Source: Pseudoselenomonas ruminantium
Lineage (GTDB): Bacteria; Bacillota; Negativicutes; Selenomonadales; Selenomonadaceae
Direction: 5' to 3'
Length of the DNA: 64,000 nucleotides
Assembly (NCBI RefSeq): GCF_900104055.1
Contig: NZ_FNJQ01000008.1
Span: 1 to 64,000, forward strand
In this document: in pieces, positions 1 to 8,842 of the stretch
Numbering within the stretch: position 1 is the first letter of the stretch
Layout: each line of letters opens with the position of its first letter
Program-made: the position numbers and the translations under genes
The notes under the pieces: generated by a model
What the model saw: the letters and a program-made list of their open reading frames with translations, nothing else
What the model was told of the DNA's origin: nothing
Databases searched by the model: none

Positions 1-115
1 CGTTTAGCGCAACCAGAAAAAGTACTCCCCCGTGAACCCCTGACTGCGCATGAGCGGGATACCTTTGCCACGAACTCCCCGATAAACTGCAATTTGTAAC
101 AGTCCGTTTTACAGG

Positions 116-144
116 TTGACACTCTTAGAATATTGTTCTATAAT
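116..144 (+). promoter_or_regulatory. Consensus housekeeping promoter of the amino-acid ABC operon
   Basis: TTGACA at 116-121 and TATAAT at 139-144 are separated by exactly 17 bases, a perfect sigma-70/sigma-A consensus. The first gene starts 40 bases downstream, so the permease-ATPase pair has its own strong promoter and is not an extension of an upstream operon. Confidence 0.85.
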
Positions 145-184
145 TATACATGTTTAGTGAATAAATATAAGCAGGGTGAGAGAT

Positions 185-850
185 ATGGATTTTAATTTTG
201 ACTTGGTTGTGCAGTCGTTCCCTTTGCTGTTGTTAGGCGCGGGGATTACCATCAAGATTACGGCATTGTCCGTGGCTGTTGGTATCATCATTGGTCTGTT
301 CATGGGTATTGCCCGGATTGGCCGCATCCGGATTTTCCGCTGGATTGCGGCGGTGTATGTGGACTTCTTCCGCGGGACGCCGCTGCTCATCCAGATCTTC
401 CTCGTCTATTTTGCCCTGCCGCTCATGACCGGTCAGCGCAGCGATCCCTATGTGGCTGCCATCAGCGCCTGCGGCCTGAACTCCGGTGCCTATGTGGCGG
501 AAATCTTCCGCTCGGGCATCCAGTCCATCGACAAGGGGCAGATGGAAGCTGGGCGGTCGCTGGGCATGACCTGGGTGCAGACCATGCGCTATATCGTCGT
601 GCCGCAGGCTTTCAAGCGGGTTATCCCGCAGCTGGGCAATGAGTTCATTGCCCTGCTCAAAGATTCCTCGCTGGTATCGGTTATCGGTTTTGAGGAACTC
701 ACCCGCCGTGGTCAGCTGATTATCGCCAAGACCTATGCCTCGGTGGAAATCTGGACCTGCGTGGCCATTATCTATCTCGTCATGACATTGACCATTTCCC
801 GCTTTGTGGCATTCTTGGAGTGGAGGTTTGCAAAAGATGATCGTCATTGA
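185..850 (+). CDS. Polar amino-acid ABC transporter, permease subunit (GlnP/HisM type)
   Basis: Inner-membrane subunit of a polar amino-acid uptake (PAAT) ABC importer. About 221 residues, normal for the family, with several hydrophobic segments, the early DFFRGTPLL segment and the cytoplasmic EAA-type loop ([22 protein letters not shown]) typical of His/Glu/Gln permeases that contacts the ATPase. I chose the ATG at 185 because AGGGTGAG lies a few bases upstream; an in-frame GTG at 176 overlaps that site. The gene overlaps the ATPase gene by 14 bases, indicating translational coupling. No solute-binding protein gene is visible and the promoter lies directly upstream, so the binding protein must be encoded elsewhere. 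Substrate (Gln, Glu, Cys or other) cannot be fixed from sequence. Confidence 0.92.
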   Translation: MDFNFDLVVQSFPLLLLGAGITIKITALSVAVGIIIGLFMGIARIGRIRIFRWIAAVYVDFFRGTPLLIQIFLVYFALPLMTGQRSDPYVAAISACGLNSGAYVAEIFRSGIQSIDKGQMEAGRSLGMTWVQTMRYIVVPQAFKRVIPQLGNEFIALLKDSSLVSVIGFEELTRRGQLIIAKTYASVEIWTCVAIIYLVMTLTISRFVAFLEWRFAKDDRH

Positions 851-1556
851 AAATTTACATAAGGCCTTTGGTAAGGTGGAAGTCCTCAAAGGTGTCAATC
901 TCCATATCAAACCGAAAGAAGTCGTGGCGCTTATTGGTCCTTCCGGTTCCGGCAAGAGTACGCTGCTGCGCTGCATGAATTATCTCGAAGAACCCACCGA
1001 CGGCAAGGTCACGGTGGCTGGCACTCCGCTGGATGGCGAAGCCAATATCAACAAGGTACGCGAAGAAGTGGGCATGGTGTTCCAGCGCTTCAACCTGTTT
1101 CCGCATATGACAGCGCTTGAAAACATCATGCTGGCCCCGCTGAAGGTCAAGAAGGTCAGCAAGGAAGAGGCCAGGAAGAAGGCCGAAGAACTTCTGGCAC
1201 GGGTTGGCCTGGCCGATAAGGCCGGCAACTATCCCAGCCAGCTGTCCGGTGGCCAGCAGCAGCGCGTGGCCATCGCCCGGGCATTGGCCATGGAACCGAA
1301 GGTTATGCTTTTTGACGAGCCGACTTCGGCTTTGGACCCGGAAATGGTCGGCGAAGTTCTCGACGTTATGCGCAGCCTCGCAAAAGAGGGGATGACCATG
1401 GCCATCGTCACCCATGAGATGGGCTTTGCCCGGGAAGTTGCCGACCGGGTGCTCTTCATTGACGGCGGCGGCATCTTAGAGCAGGGCACGCCCGCAGAAC
1501 TCTTCGAACATCCGCAGCAGGAAAGAACCAAAAGTTTCCTCTCCAAGGTATTGTAA
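837..1556 (+). CDS. Polar amino-acid ABC transporter, ATP-binding subunit (GlnQ type)
   Basis: Cytoplasmic ATPase powering the importer encoded just upstream. 239 residues. Walker A GPSGSGKS (about residues 31-38), Q-loop [14 protein letters not shown] signature [15 protein letters not shown], Walker [15 protein letters not shown] and the switch histidine in VTHEM are all present, so it should be active. The ATG at 837 is preceded by TGGAGGT at 821-827; an upstream in-frame ATG at 804 would add residues that do not look like the family. No clear terminator follows; the cold-shock gene downstream has its own promoter. Confidence 0.95.
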   Translation: MIVIENLHKAFGKVEVLKGVNLHIKPKEVVALIGPSGSGKSTLLRCMNYLEEPTDGKVTVAGTPLDGEANINKVREEVGMVFQRFNLFPHMTALENIMLAPLKVKKVSKEEARKKAEELLARVGLADKAGNYPSQLSGGQQQRVAIARALAMEPKVMLFDEPTSALDPEMVGEVLDVMRSLAKEGMTMAIVTHEMGFAREVADRVLFIDGGGILEQGTPAELFEHPQQERTKSFLSKVL

Positions 1557-1600
1557 CAGCGAAAAGATTGTGTACATTTGTATACATGTATAAGAAAACA

Positions 1601-1629
1601 TTGACAATTCAATAAGTAACAATTATAAT
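1601..1629 (+). promoter_or_regulatory. Consensus promoter of the cold-shock gene, -10 inside a palindrome
   Basis: TTGACA at 1601-1606, 17-base spacer, TATAAT at 1624-1629. The -10 hexamer sits inside a perfect 18-base palindrome, TAACAATTATAATTGTTA, at 1617-1634. This resembles MarR/OhrR-type operators (ACAATT..AATTGT), so a repressor could occlude the -10; that part is inference. Confidence 0.8.
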
Positions 1630-1686
1630 TGTTATTGAGCCGTCGGAAAGTTAGGCGGCAGGTTTTAAGCAACAGGAGGAATCTCA

Positions 1687-1887
1687 ATGGTCGGTAAAGT
1701 TAAATGGTTCAGCGCTGAAAAAGGTTATGGCTTCATTGCCCGCGAGGATGGGGACGATGTGTTCGTACATTTTTCCGCAATCAATGACGAAGGCTTCAAG
1801 ACTCTGAACGAAGGTCAGGAAGTTGAGTTTGAAATCGTGGAAGGTGCCCGTGGTCCGCAGGCTTCCAACGTAGTCAAAACGGCATAA
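1687..1887 (+). CDS. Cold-shock protein (CspA/CspB family RNA chaperone)
   Basis: 66-residue single cold-shock domain that binds single-stranded RNA and DNA and melts RNA structure. RNP1 (KGYGFI) and RNP2 (VFVHFSAI) are intact and the N terminus MVGKVKWF is canonical. AGGAGG at 1674-1679 sits 7 bases before the ATG. The leader from the promoter is only about 50 bases, shorter than the long thermosensing leader of E. coli cspA. A terminator follows, so it is monocistronic. Other Csp paralogues may exist, so no specific symbol is given. Confidence 0.95.
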   Translation: MVGKVKWFSAEKGYGFIAREDGDDVFVHFSAINDEGFKTLNEGQEVEFEIVEGARGPQASNVVKTA

Positions 1888-1908
1888 TTCATTTTATAAC
1901 GCCATAAT

Positions 1909-1939
1909 AACCGCTGGAGAAATCCGGCGGTTTTGTTAT
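1909..1939 (+). terminator. Rho-independent terminator after the cold-shock gene
   Basis: AACCGCTGGA and TCCGGCGGTT pair over ten positions (one G-T wobble) around a GAAA tetraloop, followed by TTTGTTATTTTT. Confidence 0.8.
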
Positions 1940-2062
1940 TTTTAAATAAAAAAGAAGGGTTTTATTCGTTGGCGGCGAATACTAAGAATATAAACCAATA
2001 TAGTTGCTATTTTTACCACAGCAAAATAAGTCTGTGGCAGCATAAGAAAGGGGATGTGTCAT

Positions 2063-2605
2063 ATGGCAACATTCACTGTAAGAGGCAAGAACATCGAGAT
2101 CACTCCTTCCCTGCGTGAATATGTGGAGAAGCGTGTGGGCAAGGTCACCAAGTATTTTGAAAAGGTTGGTGAGATCACAGTCCTCCTTACCGTGTCCAAG
2201 GGACGTCACATCGTAGAGGTTACGGTTCCCGTGCAGAATGGCATTCTGTTGCGCGGTGAAGAAGCCACGATGGATATGTACACGTCGATTGACTTAGTGG
2301 TAGAGAAACTGGAACGTCAGATCCATAAACAGAAAACGAAACTGGCCCGCCGTTTCCGTGGTGGCGGCTTCAAGGCAGAAGCGCTGAAGACACCGCCAAT
2401 GGAAGGTCCGGCCGATGATGATGAATATCAGGTAGTCAAGACCAAGAAATTCGTGGTCAAGCCTATGGATGTACAGGAAGCCATCATGCAGATGAACCTG
2501 CTGAACCATAACTTCTTCGTCTTCCGCAACGCAGAGACGGAGGATGTGCAGGTGGTCTACAAACGCACCGATGGCAATTACGGACTGATTGAATCCGGTA
2601 ACTGA
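2063..2605 (+). CDS. hpf: Ribosome hibernation-promoting factor, long form
   Basis: About 180 residues. The N-terminal HPF/YfiA domain (MATFTVRGKNIEITPSLREY, about 1-100) binds the decoding region of idle 30S subunits. The C-terminal domain (VVKTKKFVVKPMDVQEAIMQ, about 120-180) is found only in long-form HPF and mediates 100S ribosome dimers. The ATG at 2063 has AAAGGGG 9 bases upstream; the in-frame ATG at 2054 touches that site and is unlikely. In many Firmicutes hpf lies next to secA; here about 12.5 kb of signalling genes separate them. Confidence 0.95.
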   Translation: MATFTVRGKNIEITPSLREYVEKRVGKVTKYFEKVGEITVLLTVSKGRHIVEVTVPVQNGILLRGEEATMDMYTSIDLVVEKLERQIHKQKTKLARRFRGGGFKAEALKTPPMEGPADDDEYQVVKTKKFVVKPMDVQEAIMQMNLLNHNFFVFRNAETEDVQVVYKRTDGNYGLIESGN

Positions 2606-2614
2606 ATATAAAAG

Positions 2615-2655
2615 AAGCCTGTGGCAGATGTGATTTTGCCGCAGGCTTTTTTTAT
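2615..2655 (+). terminator. Terminator after hpf
   Basis: AAGCCTGTGGCA pairs with TTGCCGCAGGCTT (one wobble) and is followed by a seven-T run. Confidence 0.85.
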
Positions 2656-2741
2656 ATTCAGGCAGGAATAATATCAGTTGAGCACGAAATGATAGGTAGA
2701 AATTTTATCTGCCTCAACAACGTTGTAAAGGAGGGCATCAT

Positions 2742-4802
2742 ATGAGAAAACCTGACGGCAGTATAAAAACATTGTTCATTGCCTGTATCATCATCATCAC
2801 AGGCGTATTGCTCACCATTCAGACCTTCATCAATGTTGCTCAGTTTCAGGACGGCATGGAAAATCAGGTCAAGAACAGCTTAGGACAGCAGGCGACAGCC
2901 ATCACGAATAAGCTGGACCAGCGTCTGATGCAGGTGGAGCAGAAAACCGCCGGCCTGGAGCTGACGGCCACCCAGCTGAAAGTCTATGATCTGGATATCC
3001 TGTACGGTATGGCCAAGGGCTATATCGAATCGGACAATCTGGTAGTGGGCAGCGGTTATTGGTTTGCACCCAATGCCTATCAGGAGGGACAGGCTTATTT
3101 TGGTCCTTATCTGATTCGTGACGGCGGCACGGTCAAGCTCACGATGGATTACAGCGATACCAGCAAGGGCTATGATTATCAGAAGGAAAAATATTACACA
3201 GAGGCCATGGCTTCGCCGGGCAAGAATATCGTCATCGGCCCCTATCATGAAGAAATTTCCGGACGCAATATGATGACCAGTGCCAGGGCTTTCTCGCAGA
3301 ATGGGCATATCGATGGCGTCATCACCATCACCATGAATATCGATGAGCTCGAAGATTATGTCAAGAATATCCAGGTGGGAGATACGGGCTATGCGTTCCT
3401 CGTCACCCATGATGGTTATTACCTGGCCAGTCGCGATGACAATAAGAACATGAAGGCCAAGATAACGGAAGACAGCAATGCCGAAGTGGCCGCTATTGGG
3501 CAGAAGGCCATCAACGCGCAGGAGCTTATCTTCATGGAGACCTCTGCCTTAGGTGAGGACAGCTATATCATGATTGCGCCATTATACATTGACAATCTGA
3601 AGATTGTTCTCGTGGCGCCTGTGGCCGATTATGCCGGCCCCATCAATAAGGCCAGATACACCAGCATTGTCATGGCTATTGTCGTTATGTTGGTGCTCTG
3701 TGTGGTCCTGATTGGTGTATTCAACCGCCGGGTGGGCAATCCGATCGAACATCTGATGACGGAAGCCGGCAAGATTGCCGATGGCGACCTGCGGGGCCGT
3801 TCGAACATTGCGGCTCGTGATGAAATGGGGGCGCTCGGGGATTCGCTTAATAATATGATTGAAAACCTGCGCAAGGTTATTGGGGATGTCAACAGTATGT
3901 CGGATCAGGTGGCCGCTGCCAGTGAAGAACTGACCGCCAGCGCCGAACAGTCGGCCCAGGCTGCCCATATGGTAGCCGATAGCGTGGTCAGCATAGCCGA
4001 GGGGGCCAGTGAGCAGGCCGTCGAGGCGGGCAATATCCAGGCTACCGCCGAAGATGTTACGCAGCATGCCCAGAATATCGTGAAGGATACCAATACCGTG
4101 CTGCAGAATGCCGTGGCGGCCAAGGAAAAAATCAATGGCGGACGCCGCTCCATACAGGAGGCAGTAGCCCAGATGAATAATATCACGGCCAGCACGGACA
4201 GCATCCAGGTATCCATTGAGAAATTGAACGACAGCTCCAAGCAGATTTCGGACATTGTCCAGATGATTACGAGCATTGCCGAGCAGACGAACCTGCTGGC
4301 ATTGAATGCGGCGATTGAAGCTGCCAGAGCTGGTGAGGCTGGCCGTGGGTTTGCGGTAGTGGCCGATGAAGTGCGCAAGCTGGCTGAAAGTTCCAACCAG
4401 TCTTCTCAGCAGATTGCTGATCTGGTCAAGGGAAACCTGCAGGATATGAAACTGGCGGTAGAGGCCAGTGCCAGTGGCGCCCAGAGCGTGCAGGCGGGGA
4501 TTGATACCGTTCAGTCTGCGGATATCGTCTTCCAGGAAATCGTCAACGTCATTGATGACCTGACCAGACAGATCCAGCGGATTGCCAAGGGCATCGATAC
4601 CATGGCCCAGGAAAATGAACAGATGCTGCAGGCTAGCGTCAATATCGCGAAGACCAGCGGCAAGAATTCGGACGAAGCCCAGTCGGTATCAGCTGCCGGA
4701 CAGGAGCAGAGTGCTTCCATGCATGAGATTTCTGATGCGGCCAGAAGCCTGGCCCAGCTGGCCAGCGACCTGCAGGCTGAGATGCAGAGATTCAAACTTT
4801 AA
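2742..4802 (+). CDS. Methyl-accepting chemotaxis protein with double-Cache sensor
   Basis: 686-residue transmembrane chemoreceptor. TM1 at about 11-30, a periplasmic Cache-type sensor at about 35-300 (contains the GYWFAPN and [10 protein letters not shown] segments usual in dCache), TM2 at about 305-325, HAMP at about 328-382, then a long cytoplasmic coiled coil. The signalling tip [19 protein letters not shown] near residues 513-531 is the hallmark that binds CheA and CheW. AAGGAGGG precedes the ATG. It is followed by a strong terminator, so it is transcribed alone. Ligand unknown; dCache receptors often bind amino acids or organic acids. Confidence 0.93.
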   Translation: MRKPDGSIKTLFIACIIIITGVLLTIQTFINVAQFQDGMENQVKNSLGQQATAITNKLDQRLMQVEQKTAGLELTATQLKVYDLDILYGMAKGYIESDNLVVGSGYWFAPNAYQEGQAYFGPYLIRDGGTVKLTMDYSDTSKGYDYQKEKYYTEAMASPGKNIVIGPYHEEISGRNMMTSARAFSQNGHIDGVITITMNIDELEDYVKNIQVGDTGYAFLVTHDGYYLASRDDNKNMKAKITEDSNAEVAAIGQKAINAQELIFMETSALGEDSYIMIAPLYIDNLKIVLVAPVADYAGPINKARYTSIVMAIVVMLVLCVVLIGVFNRRVGNPIEHLMTEAGKIADGDLRGRSNIAARDEMGALGDSLNNMIENLRKVIGDVNSMSDQVAAASEELTASAEQSAQAAHMVADSVVSIAEGASEQAVEAGNIQATAEDVTQHAQNIVKDTNTVLQNAVAAKEKINGGRRSIQEAVAQMNNITASTDSIQVSIEKLNDSSKQISDIVQMITSIAEQTNLLALNAAIEAARAGEAGRGFAVVADEVRKLAESSNQSSQQIADLVKGNLQDMKLAVEASASGAQSVQAGIDTVQSADIVFQEIVNVIDDLTRQIQRIAKGIDTMAQENEQMLQASVNIAKTSGKNSDEAQSVSAAGQEQSASMHEISDAARSLAQLASDLQAEMQRFKL

Positions 4803-4824
4803 AAGAAAATAAGGCAATATAAGG

Positions 4825-4873
4825 AGATGCTGAAAAGATGCGCGCTCAGATGCAGGCTTTTCAGCATCTTTTT
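4825..4873 (+). terminator. Terminator after the first chemoreceptor gene
   Basis: AGATGCTGAAAAG at 4825-4837 and CTTTTCAGCATCT at 4857-4869 form a perfect 13-base stem followed by TTTTC. Confidence 0.9.
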
Positions 4874-5018
4874 CGCTGTTTTCCGTACCCGATGTACCCG
4901 CTAGTTTTTAGAAAATTTTTAGTCTTTAAAAGGATTTGCCTCTTTGATGTAGAAGTAAAAATACACGGATATTTATGGATTTAGGGAGATAATTATAAAA
5001 GAAGAGAGGATGGTTATT

Positions 5019-6998
5019 ATGGGAATACGGCAAAAGTTCTATGTTTTGGCCGGTATCATCGGTGTACTCATGGCTGTCATCTCCATTATCGGCTTCTATA
5101 CAGCGGATAAGAATCTGGAATCCGCTGTCGAGCAGGAACTCAAGTCGACGATGGGCGATGCTGCTTCGCAGATGGATGGCTGGCTGCAGGCCAAGGGGAG
5201 TTCGGCCCAGTACGCCGCAGATCTGATGACGGAATTCAACGGCGATGAAACCCGCCTCAAGAGCATAGCTTCGCTGGCTATCGGTGCCTCGGACAAGGAG
5301 ATCTTGGATCTCAATGTGGGCATGGAGGATGGCTATTTTGCCTCCTACCGCACGCAGAACAAGAGCACAGGCACGTTAGATCCCCGTACCCGTCCCTGGT
5401 ATAATGATGCCAAGAATGCCGGCAAGATGGTCTTCACTGACCCTTATGTGGATAAGAACACGGGCAAGCTCGTGGTATCGGCCGTGGCTCCGTTCAAGAA
5501 AGATGGCCAATTCTATGGTTCGATCTGCACGGATATCGATCTGGCCGTAGTGGATGCCCAGGTGGATAAGGTCAAATACCATGGTGAGGCCGGTATGGCC
5601 GCCGTAGCAGATAAGACGGGCATGATCTTAGGTGTGGGCACCGATGAAGCCATCGGTTCCAAATTTCAGGACCTGCCGGGCATTGGTAGCCGTTTTGAGG
5701 AAATGATGCAAAAGGGTGATGGTGTCTTTGTCTTTGACAGCCCCCGCGATGGCGCGATGATCTGTGGTTACACCAAGGTGCCCAGCACGGGCTGGCTTTT
5801 TGCCATGAGCGTGCCTTATGATTATGTGTTTGCCTCTGTCAGCACGCTGAAACTTGTCTATGGTGTTTTGACCGTAGTGGGGCTTATTCTGGTGCTGGCT
5901 GTCTGCTTCCAGTTCGCCCGCAGGATCACCAATCCCATCGAGGCATTGGAACGCCATGCTCGGGAGATGGCCAAGGGCAATCTGTCTCAGGATAAGCTGG
6001 CGGTTAGCTCCAGTGATGAAATCGGCTCGCTGACGCAGGCCTTCAATACCATGAGCGAGAATTTGAGCGGCCTCATCCGGCAGATGGCCACGACCTCGGA
6101 GCAGGTGGCCGCTTCATCGGAAGAGCTTACCGCCAATGCCCAGCAGTCGGCGGATGCTTCCGTGCATGTAGCAGAGACTGTGGGCGATGTGGTGGGGAAT
6201 GTGGCCCAGCAGCTCAGTGATATCAGCAGTGCCAAGGACAGTGTCGATGGCGTCTACCATGATATTGCGGATATGTCTGCGCAGGCCAAGCATATCACCA
6301 CGGCTTCCCAGCAGACGGCCGAAGCGGCTAAGAAGGGGGCCGACCTGATGGAAGAAGCCATCAAGAAGATGGGCGCCATCGAGCAGAGTGTGCTCTCGTC
6401 CTCGGAAGTCGTCAAGACTCTGGGCGAAAGCTCCCAGCAGATCGGGCAGATTGTCGAGGCCATTTCCTCCATCGCCCAGCAGACGAACCTCCTGTCGCTC
6501 AATGCGGCGATTGAAGCCGCCCGTGCCGGTGAGCAGGGGCGTGGCTTTGCCGTCGTCGCCGAGGAAGTACGCAAGCTGGCCGCTGAATCCCAGGAATCGG
6601 CTGAACAGATCAAAGAGCGCATTGCCTCCATTCAGAACGAGACCAACCGGGCCGTCGAGTCCATGCAGAGCGGTACGGAAGAAGTTACGCTGGGCACGAG
6701 GGCCATCCGGGATGTGGGTGAGCAGTTTGAAGATATCATGAGCAAGGTGGATTCCATCAACAGCCAGATGGAGGCTATCAATACTGCGGTATCTCAGGTA
6801 TCCATTGGTGCCGAACATATCGTCACGGCTGTCGATGCCATCGACAGCATCAGCAACAAGACTTCGGACAGCATGCAGACGATTTCCTCGGCCACTGAAG
6901 AGCAATCGGCTTCCAATGAGGAGATTGCTGCCGCTTCGCAGGCGCTGGCAACGCTGGCCGGCAAGATGCAGGAAGCCGTAGGCAAGTTCCGGGTATAA
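5019..6998 (+). CDS. Methyl-accepting chemotaxis protein with double-Cache sensor
   Basis: 659-residue chemoreceptor. TM1 at about 9-30; Cache sensor to about 270 with the family segment [22 protein letters not shown], which occurs in amino-acid-type dCache domains; TM2 at about 277-297; HAMP to about 350; signalling tip [19 protein letters not shown] near 487-505 (Leu-Ala-Leu is replaced by Leu-Ser-Leu). The ATG at 5019 lies about 9 bases after AGAGAGGA; the in-frame ATG at 5010 overlaps that site. Only 40 bases separate it from the next receptor gene, so the two are probably co-transcribed. Ligand unknown. Confidence 0.92.
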   Translation: MGIRQKFYVLAGIIGVLMAVISIIGFYTADKNLESAVEQELKSTMGDAASQMDGWLQAKGSSAQYAADLMTEFNGDETRLKSIASLAIGASDKEILDLNVGMEDGYFASYRTQNKSTGTLDPRTRPWYNDAKNAGKMVFTDPYVDKNTGKLVVSAVAPFKKDGQFYGSICTDIDLAVVDAQVDKVKYHGEAGMAAVADKTGMILGVGTDEAIGSKFQDLPGIGSRFEEMMQKGDGVFVFDSPRDGAMICGYTKVPSTGWLFAMSVPYDYVFASVSTLKLVYGVLTVVGLILVLAVCFQFARRITNPIEALERHAREMAKGNLSQDKLAVSSSDEIGSLTQAFNTMSENLSGLIRQMATTSEQVAASSEELTANAQQSADASVHVAETVGDVVGNVAQQLSDISSAKDSVDGVYHDIADMSAQAKHITTASQQTAEAAKKGADLMEEAIKKMGAIEQSVLSSSEVVKTLGESSQQIGQIVEAISSIAQQTNLLSLNAAIEAARAGEQGRGFAVVAEEVRKLAAESQESAEQIKERIASIQNETNRAVESMQSGTEEVTLGTRAIRDVGEQFEDIMSKVDSINSQMEAINTAVSQVSIGAEHIVTAVDAIDSISNKTSDSMQTISSATEEQSASNEEIAAASQALATLAGKMQEAVGKFRV

Positions 6999-7038
6999 CC
7001 GCAGGGGAGCAGGAATAAGGTAGGAAGGAGAAGTTATT

Positions 7039-8772
7039 ATGGGATTCGTGAGGAATTTGAAGGTGGCGCATAAGCTGGCGATTATCGGCGTGCTGGCATT
7101 CATTGCTACCGTGATTGTGGGCTGGGTAGGCTACAGTTCCATCAGGGCCGCCCAGGCGGACATGGAAGAGCTATACAATGAAGACACCATGAGTATTTAC
7201 TACTGTGCCAAGGTACGGTATAACACCCGTTATTCACAGATTCAGGCCAGCCTGCAGCCGTACACCATCCAGCCAGAACGGCGGCAGGACCGGATCAAGA
7301 AATTCAATACCGCCATTGATGAAGCAGAAGAATACATGAAGAAGTATGAGGCCTTGCATGCCAATCATCCCAAGCGGGCTGAGATGGCGGCCAAGGTGCG
7401 CAAGGACTTTGATGTCTATGTGGTAAATGCCAAGAAATTGTTGGAAATGAGTGCCTATGGCGAAGGTGTGGATGAACGCGCACCGATGAACTATTATCAG
7501 GAAAATGTCATGCCGCTGGCCGTGAGCATGTCCTCAGATCTCGAAGCTGTCCAGAGCAGTAATCTGGAAAATGCGCAGCAGGGAATACAAAAAGGCAAAG
7601 AGGATATGAACTCTGCGATTTTTCGCATGACCGTGACCTGTGTGGCCATTATCGTCATCCTGACACTGGCGATCTTCTTCGTGACCAAGCAGATTACCGA
7701 TCCGCTGCAGCTGGTTATCATGGTCTGCGAGAAGCTTTCCCGCGGTGACTTCCGCACGGGCGGCAAGATTGGTACCATCGAGCGCGGCGATGAATTTGGC
7801 CGTATGGAAGCGGCAGTGCGTGATATGCGCATTACCGTCAACAACCTCATCAAGAAGGTCATCACCTCCACCGAGCAGCTGGCAGCTTCCTCGCAGGAGC
7901 TGACGGCCACGGCCCATCAGTCGGCTCTGGCTTCCGAGCAGGTGGCTCAGCGTGTTACGAGCTCTGCCGGTGCAGTCATTGAGCAGCAGAAGGATGTTGA
8001 GGAAGCGATGGACTCCATCGACAATACCATGCACTCCATCGATAATCTCAACCAGACGGCCAGTGAGGTCACGGCCAATGTTACGGAATCCCATAAGCAG
8101 GCGCAGGATGGCAGCAGTGCCATCGGTCATGCTGTCGATAAGATTGTCAGCGTCGAAGAAATTGTCAACAGTTCCACGATTACCGTGGATAAGCTCGGTC
8201 AGCGTTCCCAGGAAATCGGTCAGATCGTCGAGACAATCTCGGGGATCGCCGAGCAGACCAATCTTTTGGCGCTCAACGCTGCTATCGAAGCAGCCCGTGC
8301 CGGTGAGCATGGCCGGGGCTTTGCGGTGGTAGCAGATGAAGTCCGTAAGCTTGCCGAGGAGTCGCAGAATGCCGCCAAACGCATTACCGACCTTATCGGT
8401 GCCATCCAGCATGATACCACGGATGCAGTCAATTCCATGCAGAAGGGCAATACCGCTGTCAAGGAAGGCACGGAATCCGTCAGCCAGCTCAAGGCGGCCT
8501 TTGATAAGATCCTCGAAGCTTCTGATGCTGTGGCCGATAAGGCTCATGGTATGAGCGGCGACCTCAAGATTGTATCCGACGATACGGAAAATGTCCGTAA
8601 CCGTTCCAGCAAGATTTCTGAGAACAGCCGCCGGGTGGCAGCCGATATGGAAAGCGTTTCGGCAGCTGCCGAAGAGCAGTCCGCCGCCGCCGAAGAAATC
8701 GCTTCGGCCAGTGAAGCGCTGGCGCAGCTCGCACACGGCTTGCAGACGGCTGTGGGTGAATTCAAGGTATGA
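7039..8772 (+). CDS. Methyl-accepting chemotaxis protein with four-helix-bundle sensor
   Basis: 577-residue chemoreceptor. TM1 at about 14-33, an all-helical periplasmic region at about 35-190 (4HB_MCP type), TM2 at about 198-215, HAMP, and the signalling tip [19 protein letters not shown] near residue 404. AAGGAG precedes the ATG. It is the second gene of a likely two-receptor operon and ends at a bidirectional terminator shared with the converging permease-kinase gene. Confidence 0.92.
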   Translation: MGFVRNLKVAHKLAIIGVLAFIATVIVGWVGYSSIRAAQADMEELYNEDTMSIYYCAKVRYNTRYSQIQASLQPYTIQPERRQDRIKKFNTAIDEAEEYMKKYEALHANHPKRAEMAAKVRKDFDVYVVNAKKLLEMSAYGEGVDERAPMNYYQENVMPLAVSMSSDLEAVQSSNLENAQQGIQKGKEDMNSAIFRMTVTCVAIIVILTLAIFFVTKQITDPLQLVIMVCEKLSRGDFRTGGKIGTIERGDEFGRMEAAVRDMRITVNNLIKKVITSTEQLAASSQELTATAHQSALASEQVAQRVTSSAGAVIEQQKDVEEAMDSIDNTMHSIDNLNQTASEVTANVTESHKQAQDGSSAIGHAVDKIVSVEEIVNSSTITVDKLGQRSQEIGQIVETISGIAEQTNLLALNAAIEAARAGEHGRGFAVVADEVRKLAEESQNAAKRITDLIGAIQHDTTDAVNSMQKGNTAVKEGTESVSQLKAAFDKILEASDAVADKAHGMSGDLKIVSDDTENVRNRSSKISENSRRVAADMESVSAAAEEQSAAAEEIASASEALAQLAHGLQTAVGEFKV

Positions 8773-8796
8773 TCACCTCCATGTGACACAATATGA

Positions 8797-8829
8797 AAGG
8801 CGGTGGCCACAATTGCGGCCACCGCTTTT
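8797..8829. terminator. Bidirectional terminator between converging genes
   Basis: GCGGTGGCC-type arm and GGCCACCGC form a 9-base GC-rich stem, with AAAGG on the left and TTTT on the right, placed between the converging genes ending at 8772 and 8843. Confidence 0.75.
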
Positions 8830-8842
8830 CAGCTGCTTTTCT

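Noticed and set aside
1-115. Several reading frames are open at the left edge (plus-strand stop at 97-99).
   Set aside because: Too short to recognise a product and open frames on both strands; could be the tail of a gene or repeat outside the window. Nothing supportable.
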